Positions 16,112 through 24,471 of a stretch of 63,456 nt of DNA are shown here, one piece after another. The notes under the pieces are model-generated. The model saw nothing but the letters and a program-made list of their open reading frames with translations, was not told the DNA's origin and ran no database searches. The position numbers and the translations under genes are program-made. Location of the stretch: positions 1 to 63,456 of the forward strand of contig NZ_JAKSXV010000091.1 of the NCBI RefSeq assembly GCF_022829345.1, read 5' to 3'. Every line of letters begins with the position of its first letter. The first letter of the stretch is position 1. The stretch comes from Methylobacterium sp. J-090. GTDB lineage: Bacteria > Pseudomonadota > Alphaproteobacteria > Rhizobiales > Beijerinckiaceae.

Positions 16112-17305
16112 GTGTCGAAAAAGCCCGTCCTCGCCTTCGTGCATCAGAACATCCCGGGGCAGTTCCGCAACCTCGCCCCGGCGATGGCGGCGGCGGGGCA
16201 CGACGTCTACTTCATCACCGCCGGGCAGGGCGAATCGAAGGGCACGACGCGGGTCCAGTACCAGATCGACGTGAAGAACGAGATGCCGGTGATGGCGCAC
16301 TTCACCTACGCGCAGAAGGTGACGAAGGCGCTGCTCCACCTCCAGACCGAGCTCAAGGTGGTGCCCGACCTCATCATCGGGCACGTGGGCTGGGGCGAGC
16401 TCCTCTACGTCAAGGACCTCTACCCGAAGGTGCCGGTGCTCGGCTATTTCGAGTGGTACCTGCGCGCCAAGCCGCTCGCCGACTTCGAGCCGAGCGAGCC
16501 CGTGGACCGCGACGCGCCGTTCGTGTTCCGGATGAAGAACACCGCCAACGTGATGTCGGCCGATCTGTGCGACGCCGGCCTGACGCCGATGCATTATCAG
16601 TATGCGAGCTACCCGGCCTCGATCCAGAAGAAGCTCAACGTGATCCACGACGGGATCGATACGGTGTCGATCCGCCGCCCGGCGCGGGGCAAGCTCACCC
16701 TCCCCGACGGGCGCGTGCTCACGAGCGCCGACGAGGTGGTGACCTATGTCGGGCGCGGGCTCGAGCCCCTGCGCGGCTTTCCCACCGCGATCCGGGCCAT
16801 CGCCGAATTGTGCAAGACCCGGCCGAAGGCGCATTTCGTGATCATCGGGGCCGACGAGCCGGCCTACGGCAACCCGCTGCCCAACGGCGAGACCCACCGC
16901 CAGCGCCTGCTCGCCGAGCTGGAGATCGACGCGACCCGCGTCCACTTCCTCGGGCGGGTGCCCTACACCACCTTCCTCGACGTGCTCTACGTGAGCGCGG
17001 CGCACATCTATCTGACCTACCCGTACTTCCTGTCCTGGTCGATGCTGGAGGCCATGGCGGCGGAGTGCCTCGTCATCGGCTCGCGCACGCCCCCGGTAGA
17101 GGAGGTGATCGTCGACGGCCACAACGGCCTGCTCGTCGACTTCCACGACGCCCACGCGCTCGCCGAGCGGGTCCGCGCCGTGCTGGAACGCCCGCGCGAC
17201 TACGACGCCATCCGGCTGGAGGCGCGCCGCACCATCCTGGAGCGCTACGACCTCCACGGCCATTGCCTGCCGCGCCAGAAGGCGCTCATCGCCTCCCTCT
17301 TATGA
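16112..17305 (+). CDS. Glycosyltransferase family 4
   Basis: This 397-residue GT-B glycosyltransferase has PVLAFVHQNIPGQFRNLAPA at the N-terminus, the acceptor-side family block. The nucleotide-sugar side has VTYVGRGLEPLRGFPTAIRA and the retaining GT4 segment SWSMLEAMAAECLVIGSRTP. The GTG at 16112 puts the family block at the true N-terminus; an ATG at 16049 would add 21 unusual residues. Its stop overlaps the next gene by 4 bp (ATGA), giving a coupled series with the 2OG oxygenase and the methyltransferase-like gene. Donor and acceptor sugars are not predictable. Confidence 0.85.
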   Translation: MSKKPVLAFVHQNIPGQFRNLAPAMAAAGHDVYFITAGQGESKGTTRVQYQIDVKNEMPVMAHFTYAQKVTKALLHLQTELKVVPDLIIGHVGWGELLYVKDLYPKVPVLGYFEWYLRAKPLADFEPSEPVDRDAPFVFRMKNTANVMSADLCDAGLTPMHYQYASYPASIQKKLNVIHDGIDTVSIRRPARGKLTLPDGRVLTSADEVVTYVGRGLEPLRGFPTAIRAIAELCKTRPKAHFVIIGADEPAYGNPLPNGETHRQRLLAELEIDATRVHFLGRVPYTTFLDVLYVSAAHIYLTYPYFLSWSMLEAMAAECLVIGSRTPPVEEVIVDGHNGLLVDFHDAHALAERVRAVLERPRDYDAIRLEARRTILERYDLHGHCLPRQKALIASLL

Positions 17306-18177
17306 GTCGCCACGATTCCGCCACGGCGCGGACCGACATCGCAAACCCCGGCCCGAGCGCCCGATCCAGAGACGTTGCGTCGATGCTGAACCTCTTCAAG
17401 CGAGCGGCCCCGGCTCCCCTCCCCCCACTGGGCGAGCCCTTCTTCAAGTTCGAGGACGCGTTCCTCCAGGAGAAGGCGGCGCACTACGCCCCCGGCTACA
17501 ACGGCGCGCACCCCTTCCCGCACGTGGTGATCGACAACTTCCTGCCCGCGGACGTGGCCGAGCGCATCCACGCGGCCTATCCGGGGGTGGACGACCCGGT
17601 GTGGTTCGACTGGAAGGCGGGCGACACAGTGAACCAGCCGAAGAAGCTCGGCGTGCGCCACGCCTCGCGCATGGAGGGCGCGCCGCCGCTCATCCACAAC
17701 ATGTGCTACGCCTTTAACTCCTACACGTTCCTGCACTTCCTGGAGACGCTGACGGGTCTCAAGGACCTCATCTCCGATCCGTGCCTCAACGGCGGCGGCA
17801 TGCACCAGATCCTGCCCGGCGGGAAACTGCGGGTCCACGCCGACTTCAACATGATCGAGCCGTTCGGGCTCTACCGGAAGCTCAACGCGATCCTCTACCT
17901 TAACAAGGACTGGGACGAGTCCTGGGGCGGCGACCTCCAGCTGTGGAACCGCGACGCCACGCAATGCGAAGCCCGGGTGATGCCGCACTTCAATCGGCTC
18001 GCCGTCTTCAGCACCCTCTCGACCTCCCATCACGGTCACCCCGAGCCGCTGGCCTGCCCGGAAGGGCGCACCCGCAAGTCGCTCGCGTTCTTCTACTACT
18101 CGCGCCACCCGGAAGAGGGCGACGCGACGCCCCGCACGGTGCAGTGGAAGAAGCTCGAGGAGACGAACCCTGTCTGA
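17302..18177 (+). CDS. 2-oxoglutarate/Fe(II)-dependent oxygenase (prolyl-4-hydroxylase-like)
   Basis: This 291-residue protein has a double-stranded beta-helix with the iron triad HADFN (KLRVHADFNMIEPFGLYRKL) and a distal histidine in TLSTSHHGHPEPL. A later RKSLAFFYYSR supplies the arginine expected to bind 2-oxoglutarate. NAILYLNKDWDESWGGDLQL is the standard P4Hc-type strand block. It is expected to hydroxylate a side chain or sugar. The ATG at 17302 overlaps the glycosyltransferase stop; a second ATG (MLNLFKRAAP, 17383) would remove 27 disordered residues and may be the true start. It belongs to the coupled 16112-19036 unit. Confidence 0.85.
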   Translation: MSRHDSATARTDIANPGPSARSRDVASMLNLFKRAAPAPLPPLGEPFFKFEDAFLQEKAAHYAPGYNGAHPFPHVVIDNFLPADVAERIHAAYPGVDDPVWFDWKAGDTVNQPKKLGVRHASRMEGAPPLIHNMCYAFNSYTFLHFLETLTGLKDLISDPCLNGGGMHQILPGGKLRVHADFNMIEPFGLYRKLNAILYLNKDWDESWGGDLQLWNRDATQCEARVMPHFNRLAVFSTLSTSHHGHPEPLACPEGRTRKSLAFFYYSRHPEEGDATPRTVQWKKLEETNPV

Positions 18178-19036
18178 GGCCCTGCCGCCGCTCACGGGGC
18201 GCTATCCGGAGTTCCTGCTAGCCGAGCGCGCCCGCGCCGCCGCCTCGACGGACCTGCGCGAGCGGGCGCGCTACGACGTCGAGACCCGGCCGTTCTACCT
18301 GTTCGGCCTGCTGACGGCGGCGGACGTCGCGCGCTTCAGCGGCATCGACCACGTCGCCGCCATCGAGTTCGGCGTCGCCGAGGGAGCCGGCTTGCGTGCC
18401 CTCTCGGAGCTCGCCGCCAAGGTCACCGCGCTGACCGGCGTCCGCTTCACCATCTACGGCTTCGACACCGGGGCGGGCCTGCCGCCCCTGGTCGATGTCC
18501 GCGACCATCCCGAGATCTGGCAGGCCGGCGACTTCCCGACCCGCGACCCCGACGCGCTGTCCGAACACGCCACCATGGTGTGGGGCGACATCGCCGAGAC
18601 CCTGCCGGGCTTCATTGCGGAGCTGACGCCGGACATGCCGGTCGGCTTCGTCAGCGTCGATGTCGACATCTACCGCTCCAGCGTCGACTGCTTGCGGCTG
18701 TTCTCAGGGGCGAAGGCCGACTGCCTGCTCCCCGTGGTGCCGTGCTACTTCGACGACACCATCGGCGGCCCGGCCCGCATTGGTAGCCTGTTCCGCAACC
18801 GCTGGTGCGGGCAGCTTCTCGCCATCGACGAATTCAATGCCGACGCGTCGATGTCGCGGAAAATCGATATCCTTAGAACGCTGCGCTATCGCCGACCGTT
18901 CACCGACGAGCCCTGGCTCGAACAGATGTACGGTCTCCACGTCCTCGATCATCCCCTGCGCCAGCCCGGTGCGACCCGCCGGGCGCTCAGTATCGGCGGC
19001 CATGCGGCCGAGGATCGGATGACCTGGCCACTTTAG
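18170..19036 (+). CDS. Methyltransferase-like (TylF-type Rossmann) protein with apparent CTG start
   Basis: This 288-residue protein overlaps the preceding gene by 8 bp. No ATG, GTG or TTG exists in frame before a TTG at 18392, which would cut off conserved-looking sequence (RYPEFLLAERARAAASTDLR and VAAIEFGVAEGAGL). A GAGGAG site at 18157-18162 lies 7 nt before CTG at 18170, so CTG is the likely start. AAIEFGVAEGAGL resembles a SAM-binding motif I. FVSVDVDIYRSSVDCL and CYFDDTIGG recall the metal-dependent aspartates of TylF/macrocin O-methyltransferases. It is probably a glycan-modifying methyltransferase, but the family link is weak. Confidence 0.65.
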   Translation: MSEALPPLTGRYPEFLLAERARAAASTDLRERARYDVETRPFYLFGLLTAADVARFSGIDHVAAIEFGVAEGAGLRALSELAAKVTALTGVRFTIYGFDTGAGLPPLVDVRDHPEIWQAGDFPTRDPDALSEHATMVWGDIAETLPGFIAELTPDMPVGFVSVDVDIYRSSVDCLRLFSGAKADCLLPVVPCYFDDTIGGPARIGSLFRNRWCGQLLAIDEFNADASMSRKIDILRTLRYRRPFTDEPWLEQMYGLHVLDHPLRQPGATRRALSIGGHAAEDRMTWPL

Positions 19037-19153
19037 GGACGTTCCCATCCTCTCCGCAGACGGCCGCAAGCGGGGTTCGACCCGAGTCTTTTGGGATGGC
19101 CTATGATCTGCGTGGAGTCCGAACTTCAACGACTAAAAAGGAACCTCTGAGGC

Positions 19154-20239
19154 GTGTCGCATCCCTTTTCCCGACGCCCCGACTGGACGGGATTGTGCGA
19201 CGAGCTTTTCGGGTTCGGGACAGGCACCGGTCTCGATGAAGTCGCGGGTGCTCGACTTCGCGGTTACGTCCAAGGCTTGGGGCCTGCCGCGCGCAATGAT
19301 GACTCGATCTGGAGCGACTACGCCGGTCTCTACGGCGAGAGCCTCGCCCAACTTGCGAGCGACGACGCGGTCGCCGCCGCGCAACTCGTGGAACGGCTCT
19401 ACGCGACGCCGTTGACCCATGGATTTTTGCAGGGCCATCTCGTCCACGAATCCCTGACGACCAATCCTGCGGCGCGCCTTCATGTCGGGCGAATCATTCT
19501 CGACCGTTTCGTACGACTTTCGGAAGCCGTCGGTGCCGGGCGGGTGCAGAGCCGCGAGCACGGACAGACCCACTTCGTCATCGAGGCCCTCGACGTCCTG
19601 ATGGCGGCGATTGAGAAACGGATCGGATTCGATCTGGCGCCACCCCAGCAAGCCGGCGATCTATTCGGCTTGCGTCTGGCGAAGGGGATCTACTCCGACC
19701 GCCACTTCGACGGAATTTACGGAGCTTGGCGGGCGCACCGAATCGCACGCGATTTCGGTTTCGAATCACCTTCGCTGCTAGAAATCGGCGGCGGGTCGGG
19801 TCACCTTGCCTACTACGCCACGTGCATGGGCTGTAACCGCTTCGCCATCGTCGATCTTCCCCCGGTCCTGGTGCCGCAATACATCTTGCTCTCCACAGCC
19901 TTCGGACCTGATGCGGTCAGCTTCGGCTATCGCACGGAGCCCGGAATCACCCTCGCAAACGCCTATGGCGAAGACGTGGGCCGATTCATGGACTGGGACG
20001 TGGTGATTAACATCGACAGCATGCCCGAGATGGCGCCGGCGGATGCGGGGCGCTACCTCGACCGCATCCGGCGGGGCGGCCTGTTTCTCAGCATCAACCA
20101 GGAATCCGCTGTCCAGAACGGCGATCATCGTCAAAACGTCGTCGCCGACCTCGCCCGCGAACGTGGGTTCCGCTGCCACACTCGCATGGCGGCTTGGCTT
20201 CGTACTGGATGGGTCGAGGAAGTGTTTCAGGCTCCTTGA
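19154..20239 (+). CDS. Putative sugar O-methyltransferase
   Basis: This 361-residue protein has a helical N-terminal half and a class I SAM methyltransferase C-terminal half. LLEIGGGSGHLAYYATCMGC (near residue 210) is motif I, FAIVDLPPVLVPQYILL is motif II, and VINIDSMPEMAPADAGRYL is the later core strand. This arrangement fits the putative sugar O-methyltransferase family found in surface glycan clusters. The start is GTG at 19154 after AAAAAGGAACC. A 117-bp gap separates it from the methyltransferase-like gene on the same strand. It probably methylates a sugar made or placed by the neighbouring enzymes. Confidence 0.78.
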   Translation: MSHPFSRRPDWTGLCDELFGFGTGTGLDEVAGARLRGYVQGLGPAARNDDSIWSDYAGLYGESLAQLASDDAVAAAQLVERLYATPLTHGFLQGHLVHESLTTNPAARLHVGRIILDRFVRLSEAVGAGRVQSREHGQTHFVIEALDVLMAAIEKRIGFDLAPPQQAGDLFGLRLAKGIYSDRHFDGIYGAWRAHRIARDFGFESPSLLEIGGGSGHLAYYATCMGCNRFAIVDLPPVLVPQYILLSTAFGPDAVSFGYRTEPGITLANAYGEDVGRFMDWDVVINIDSMPEMAPADAGRYLDRIRRGGLFLSINQESAVQNGDHRQNVVADLARERGFRCHTRMAAWLRTGWVEEVFQAP

Positions 20240-20442
20240 CTTACATTTCCCCTCATCGAAATCTCTTCGGTTTTTTCAGTAGTCGTGTTCGCCGTCATCG
20301 TCTTTTTTTTCACGAGTTTTGTCCCGCCCCTTGAGATAGATCGTAGACCCCGTTTCATAATAGGCAGAATAGTTTAGTTTTTGGGTGAGCGGCGAGCATC
20401 GCGAGCGTTGGGAGAGTGTCTGACGCTGACTTAGGAACCCCG

Positions 20443-21256
20443 ATGTGGACGCCCACTGCCCGCGCCGAGCTTGCGCGCGAGAGCCTGCCTGACGCACCCA
20501 GCCTCAGCGATGCCGGGTAGGCGGTGCTTGCGCCGCTTCTGCCTGCGCCGTCGAGCATAGGCCGCCCACGGCGCCGGCCCCTGCGCGCGGTCTTCGACGA
20601 CATCCTGTACGTGCTGCGGACAGGATGCGCGTGGCGACATCTGCCGCTGGATTTCCCGCCGTAGAGCACGGTGTATTGCTGGTTCTTGCGCCTCTTGCAG
20701 ACAAGCGTGTTCGAGCGCCTCGCCCATACCCTCACGATGGCCGACCGTGAGGGTATGGGCGAGGCAAGCCCGATCGGCTGTGTCGTCGATGCGCAAGCCG
20801 CCCGCTCGGGTGGCGTGGGGGTGGCAGGCGAGCGCGGTTACGATCTGGCTCGGCGGGTCGTCGGGGGCAAACGCCACGCGCTTACGGACACGGACGGCCG
20901 CCTCCTCGTGGCTGCGGTCTCACCCGCTGACGTGCACGACAGCCACGGCGCGATTGCTACTTCGAGCCTCGCGTGGACTGTTCCCCTTCCTGGCCTACTG
21001 CTTTGCCGATCGTGCCAATCGAGGCGAGCGCGTTGGCGCGGCCACGACCATCACGGTCGAAATCGTCGAACCCGAGGAGGGCCAGAAAGGCTTTGCAGTG
21101 CAGCCCAGGCGGTGGGTCATCGAGCGGAGCTTCGGCTGGATCGCCCGCAGCCGCAGGCTGGCCCGCGACCATGAGGCTACTCCATCTTCTGCGCTCGCCT
21201 TCTTCGTCCTCGCCGCAGCCATGATCCTCGTCAGACGGATGGCCCGACCCTTATGA
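20443..21256 (+). pseudogene. IS5-family transposase, inactivated
   Basis: The frame from ATG 20443 gives an IS5 N-terminus but has TAG at 20518 and TAG near 20661, both where tryptophan is expected (LSDAEW and PPWSTVY in the family). It continues as [14 protein letters not shown] and GGKRHALTDTDGRLL, then shifts frame near 20960 to LFPFLAYCFADRANRGERVG and the C-terminal RRWVIERSFGWIARSRRLAR. Two nonsense codons are certain lesions; the frame change may be a lesion or the programmed shift used by some IS427 members. A 19-bp inverted repeat in the middle suggests a further rearrangement. Confidence 0.75.
20717..20765. repeat. Perfect 19-bp inverted repeat inside the IS5 transposase
   Basis: GCCTCGCCCATACCCTCAC (20717-20735) is exactly reverse-complemented at 20747-20765, with an 11-nt loop. 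It sits in the middle of the transposase frame and is not expected in an intact gene, so it probably arose by a small inverted duplication. Confidence 0.8.
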
Positions 21257-21304
21257 AACAGGGTCTTAGAAAAAATTTTTATTATAAGAATATCTTTTGA
21301 ACAA

Positions 21305-22186
21305 TTATGAAATATTCAATGTATGGAACACATCTGGAGACCAAGCCAAGCTACTTGCGTTGCGTCGACATTGATCAAAGTATTGATTTAATTGGTTTAT
21401 CTGAGATTGGTCTGTAATGTATGAATCGCCAAGCATATAATTTTCAATTTCTCCTACAATAATTTCGTCATTTGTACCTCGCGATCCTCTAATTATCAGG
21501 CGGGGTATAATTTCCATATACTCTAATGACCGCTTAGCCGCATTAATAGAGACATTTCCAAGCTCAATTTCATTTACTATAGATGGAATTAAGCCGACTA
21601 AATGACCACGAATTCGTTCAATTTGTAAAGATCTTATAATCTCAATCTGAATATCATTTAAGCGTTTTTTAATAAACTTTGCAGGAACACCGCCATAGAT
21701 GCTGAATGCTTGAGTTCTTTTCTCAACAACCGCACCTGCGGCTAATAAAGTGCCGTCACCTATATCAGCGGCGTCAAGGACGCAGCAGTTTGCAGAAATG
21801 ATGACGCCGTTTCCTAATATAACACCACTTGTTTTGATTTCCAACAGATTCTTATCCGATTCATCTAATTGGCTAGTAAGTAACTTGCCATATACTCCTA
21901 CAGAGTGATTGAAACTAAGTAAATTATTGTGTTCTCCGCCTACAATAATTTTCGATGAGTGATGCGATTCGCAAAAGGCACCTGATTTAAATAATAAAGT
22001 CGGACTCTTTGGATTGCTAGCCAAAAAAATAATTCTTTTTAAAAGACCTACGGAGTATCGACCGAATAAAAGCACTGAGTTATCAATTTTAAATTCGATT
22101 TCATAAGGAAATAAGATTTCACCAACTAGATGCTCAGTCCCCGGACCCAAGTTAAAATTGTAAAAGATCTTACCTGATAGCCTCAT
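21305..22186 (-). CDS. Hexapeptide-repeat (left-handed beta-helix) acyltransferase
   Basis: This 293-residue protein is strongly AT-rich, unlike its neighbours. HHSSKIIVGGEHNNLLSFNH, then SGVILGNGVIISANCCVLDA and DIGDGTLLAAGAVVEKRTQA, form the hexapeptide coils. YGGVPAKFIKKR is the C-terminal block of the xenobiotic/CatB and serine O-acetyltransferase superfamily. The usual catalytic histidine may be one of the early HH residues. The domain starts unusually late, after an 80-residue N-terminal part not recognised. Composition and the adjacent IS5 element suggest recent transfer. A role in acetylating a surface sugar is possible but unproven. Confidence 0.75.
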   Translation of the reverse strand: MRLSGKIFYNFNLGPGTEHLVGEILFPYEIEFKIDNSVLLFGRYSVGLLKRIIFLASNPKSPTLLFKSGAFCESHHSSKIIVGGEHNNLLSFNHSVGVYGKLLTSQLDESDKNLLEIKTSGVILGNGVIISANCCVLDAADIGDGTLLAAGAVVEKRTQAFSIYGGVPAKFIKKRLNDIQIEIIRSLQIERIRGHLVGLIPSIVNEIELGNVSINAAKRSLEYMEIIPRLIIRGSRGTNDEIIVGEIENYMLGDSYITDQSQINQLNQYFDQCRRNASSLAWSPDVFHTLNIS

Positions 22187-23005
22187 AGTAGACGCCTCTC
22201 CAATGAATCAGAATTTTCGACTCTAAATTATAAGACATAATAAACAAAAACTATCGGTTGACCGTTAGTTTTTTTAAATTTAAAAACATTAAACTAAGAA
22301 AACTATTGCTATGCTATGTATGCGATAGCGAAGAGCCCTGCTGAGTCTTTTCGTTTCAAGTCACTCATGTGAATTACGCCAATATTACGCGTCTGATTAT
22401 TAAAAATAATCTATATCGATTATTTGTATTACGATATTATCATCTCGAATTTATTACGGAATTATAACCGTTGATTTAATCTAATATATCGTTTTTGGTC
22501 ATATACAGATATTAAATATCTTTTTTACTAAGGATTATCCAAACGTTATATAGCATTAATTTTTGATAATTATTTTTTCGTTTTATAAAAACTGTGTATA
22601 CTGATGCAGATTTTTTAATCCTCTATTTTTTGTCGCTATTAACATAAATTTAGATCGAATTATATTTCTTATCGCTTCGCCACGCGTATGGCAGACATCT
22701 TTCGCATCTAGAGGAAGCCTTACAAACCGATAAAAACGGACTGATCACTTTAACGTTTCATTAACCCTGTTTGGATTGTACGGCGGTTGGGCGCGAATAT
22801 TTGAGTTGCAGCCCTTGTCGTTGCCAACCCGGTGACGCATCTTGCACTCATCGGGAGTTGCAAGCCCCGGTGTCAGGTCTCGTCCTTGCAATTGGCTGGT
22901 TTCCGCCGAGACGTCTTTGCCCCCTTGCCGGGGGGCGGCCATCAACGCAGTTGCCGCCGCATTGACAGCCTGGCCACGCACTCACTGTTCGAGGCAGAGA
23001 GCACA
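22187..23005. other. AT-rich non-coding stretch with a hairpin, then GC-rich leader
   Basis: From 22187 to about 22740 the DNA is strongly AT-rich and shows no convincing gene. AAAACTATCGGT-TG-ACCGTTAGTTTT (22247-22272) is a hairpin with one mismatch, flanked by T-runs on both strands, and could be a bidirectional terminator. Composition switches sharply to GC-rich near 22745. Short frames in 22745-22981 on both strands look accidental; the segment is more likely the leader or promoter region of the gene at 23006. Confidence 0.5.
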
Positions 23006-23326
23006 ATGGTTACCTCCTTCTACGGCGAGGCTTCGTCCTCGCGCAACGGCTCCGCACGCGTTTTCCCCGTCGCCGGTCCTGACCGCGACCCGGTGCGTTC
23101 CGAGACCGCCCTCCCCCGCCCCCTCGACACCCGTCGCATCCTGCTCCGCGCCCTTGCCGGCGGGAATGCGGTCGAGCTCGGCGCCCTCGTGGACCTCCTT
23201 CCCGACCATCCCCAGCCGATTTCGGCCGTTTTCGACCTTGTCGATGCCGGCGAGGCGCTGATCGACATCGACGCCGGTTTCGATGGGTCGATGCGCGTCT
23301 GGCTCTGCCCGGCGCCCCTCGCCTGA
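23006..23326 (+). CDS. Uncharacterised 106-residue protein (first of a six-gene cluster)
   Basis: No family was recognised. ATG at 23006 gives MVTSFYGEASSSRNGSARVF, a disordered first 40 residues, then PLDTRRILLRALAGGNAVEL and a compact part (LVDLLPDHPQPISAVFDLVD, AGEALIDIDAGFDGSMRVWL). The second half could be a small winged-helix or helical domain, but no motif is decisive. It begins a same-strand series reaching 28809. The open frame and GC-rich third codon positions argue that it is real. Confidence 0.55.
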   Translation: MVTSFYGEASSSRNGSARVFPVAGPDRDPVRSETALPRPLDTRRILLRALAGGNAVELGALVDLLPDHPQPISAVFDLVDAGEALIDIDAGFDGSMRVWLCPAPLA

Positions 23327-23702
23327 AGTCTGTGCCAGCGCGCCGTCCGGGCCCATTCGGACGCCGGATCGCATGTTGGTCGAGGCTCGCGTCGCGTCCG
23401 CTCCGAAGGTGTGGCTGTCTCCGCATTCGCCCTCATGGCATCGCCGATTGACGGCGCCGTCAGCGCGATGACGGCCTGGGTTTCAGCGTTCCGATGCCGC
23501 AGCTGAATGTTGCGGTCGAGCGACGATCCCCCTCGCCGGGCGCATGGCCACCGGGCCTGTCGAAGGATGTTGGCTCGCCGCCGATAGTCCTGACAAGCAA
23601 CTCATCGCGCTCCGGGGCATCGCTCCGGGCCCCCGCTCCCCCTGTCCTTCGATCCCCCCCCTCGCGTCGCCCCTGGGCGAACGCTCGCAGGAGATTGCTG
23701 CC
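23327..23702. other. Long spacer within the 23-28.8 kb cluster
   Basis: These 376 bp lie between the first and second cluster genes. The frame of the first gene stays open after its TGA for about 50 codons (ending near FALMASPIDGAVSAM), but there is no good start codon or ribosome site for it. The last 20 bp hold the CGCAGGAGATTGCTGCC ribosome binding site of the gene at 23703. Confidence 0.35.
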
Positions 23703-24380
23703 ATGATTCGTCACTTCCACGAGACGACCGTTTTCCCCCCGACCGCCCTGCCCGCGGGTCAGGAAATGGACGAGCGCATTCCGCCCCGTTCCGGCGCATT
23801 CGGGGCTGCCGCGTCCGAATCGACGCCCCTCGCCCGGCGCTTCGACTGGCTCCTCAATGCCCTGCCGGTCGAACGCATGCCCCTTGACCGGTCCCTCCTG
23901 CGGGCGGTCCGCCGGTTCGATCCCGACCGGCACCTCGTCCTGCGCCGTATTCGCTGCACCGACGGCGCGGTGTTCGACCTCGTCGCTCTCCCGCGGGACA
24001 GCGAGGCACACCCGGCCCGCCTGTACGGGCTGCGTAAGCTGCGCGCCCGCCGCCATCGCCTCGGGCGCCCCATGCGCCTGATCCGTGAGGCCGTCGTCGA
24101 CCGCGAGCCGCGGCTGTCGAATGCCCGCCTCATCGACGAATGCGCCGGGTACCACCCTTCGGCCTGCGCCACCGAGCGGCTGATCCGGCGCCTCGACAGG
24201 GAGGGCGGATCGGCCCGCCTCGAAGCCTGCCTCCCCGCGTTGCGCGGGGCGTTCGATCCGGCCTGCACCCTCCTCGCTTTGGTCGGATCGAAGGTGGTGG
24301 CCATCGATCTCGAACAGCCCCTTGGGCCGGACAGCCGGGTGAGCCTGATGCCGCGACGCGTCGACTTCGCCTTCGCCTGA
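23703..24380 (+). CDS. Uncharacterised 225-residue arginine-rich protein
   Basis: No family was recognised. ATG at 23703 follows CGCAGGAGATTGCTGCC, a good ribosome site; an upstream start at 23544 is possible but less likely. After a disordered N-terminus, ARRFDWLLNALPVERMPLDR and AVRRFDPDRHLVLRRIRCTD look like a folded region. A basic stretch (KLRARRHRLGRPMRLIREAV) could bind nucleic acid. The C-terminal SRVSLMPRRVDFAFA is beta-like. It precedes the AAA+/M41 gene by 91 bp, which suggests joint expression. Confidence 0.6.
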   Translation: MIRHFHETTVFPPTALPAGQEMDERIPPRSGAFGAAASESTPLARRFDWLLNALPVERMPLDRSLLRAVRRFDPDRHLVLRRIRCTDGAVFDLVALPRDSEAHPARLYGLRKLRARRHRLGRPMRLIREAVVDREPRLSNARLIDECAGYHPSACATERLIRRLDREGGSARLEACLPALRGAFDPACTLLALVGSKVVAIDLEQPLGPDSRVSLMPRRVDFAFA

Positions 24381-24471
24381 GATGGACCGAACGGCGTGTC
24401 CGAAGGACCCGCCGTTCCCCCATCCGCGCCGCGACCACGTCCCGCTCCCCCCGATTCCGAAAGGCTCCCCC

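Larger units (their letters stand above)
20346..21265 (+). mobile_element. Degenerate IS5-family (IS427-like) insertion sequence
   Basis: Imperfect terminal inverted repeats bound a 920-bp element: left GACCCCGTTTCATAATAGG (20346), and the right end, read as its reverse complement, GACCCTGTTTCATAAGGG (ending 21265). The flanks are TA on the left and TTA on the right, in keeping with the short TA-type duplications of this group. The transposase inside is inactivated. The element marks the left edge of the AT-rich patch at 21.3-22.7 kb. Confidence 0.75.

Noticed and set aside
22745..22981. Short open frames on both strands before the 23-28.8 kb cluster.
   Set aside because: Neither has a family, a good ribosome site or supportive composition; the segment reads better as a leader.
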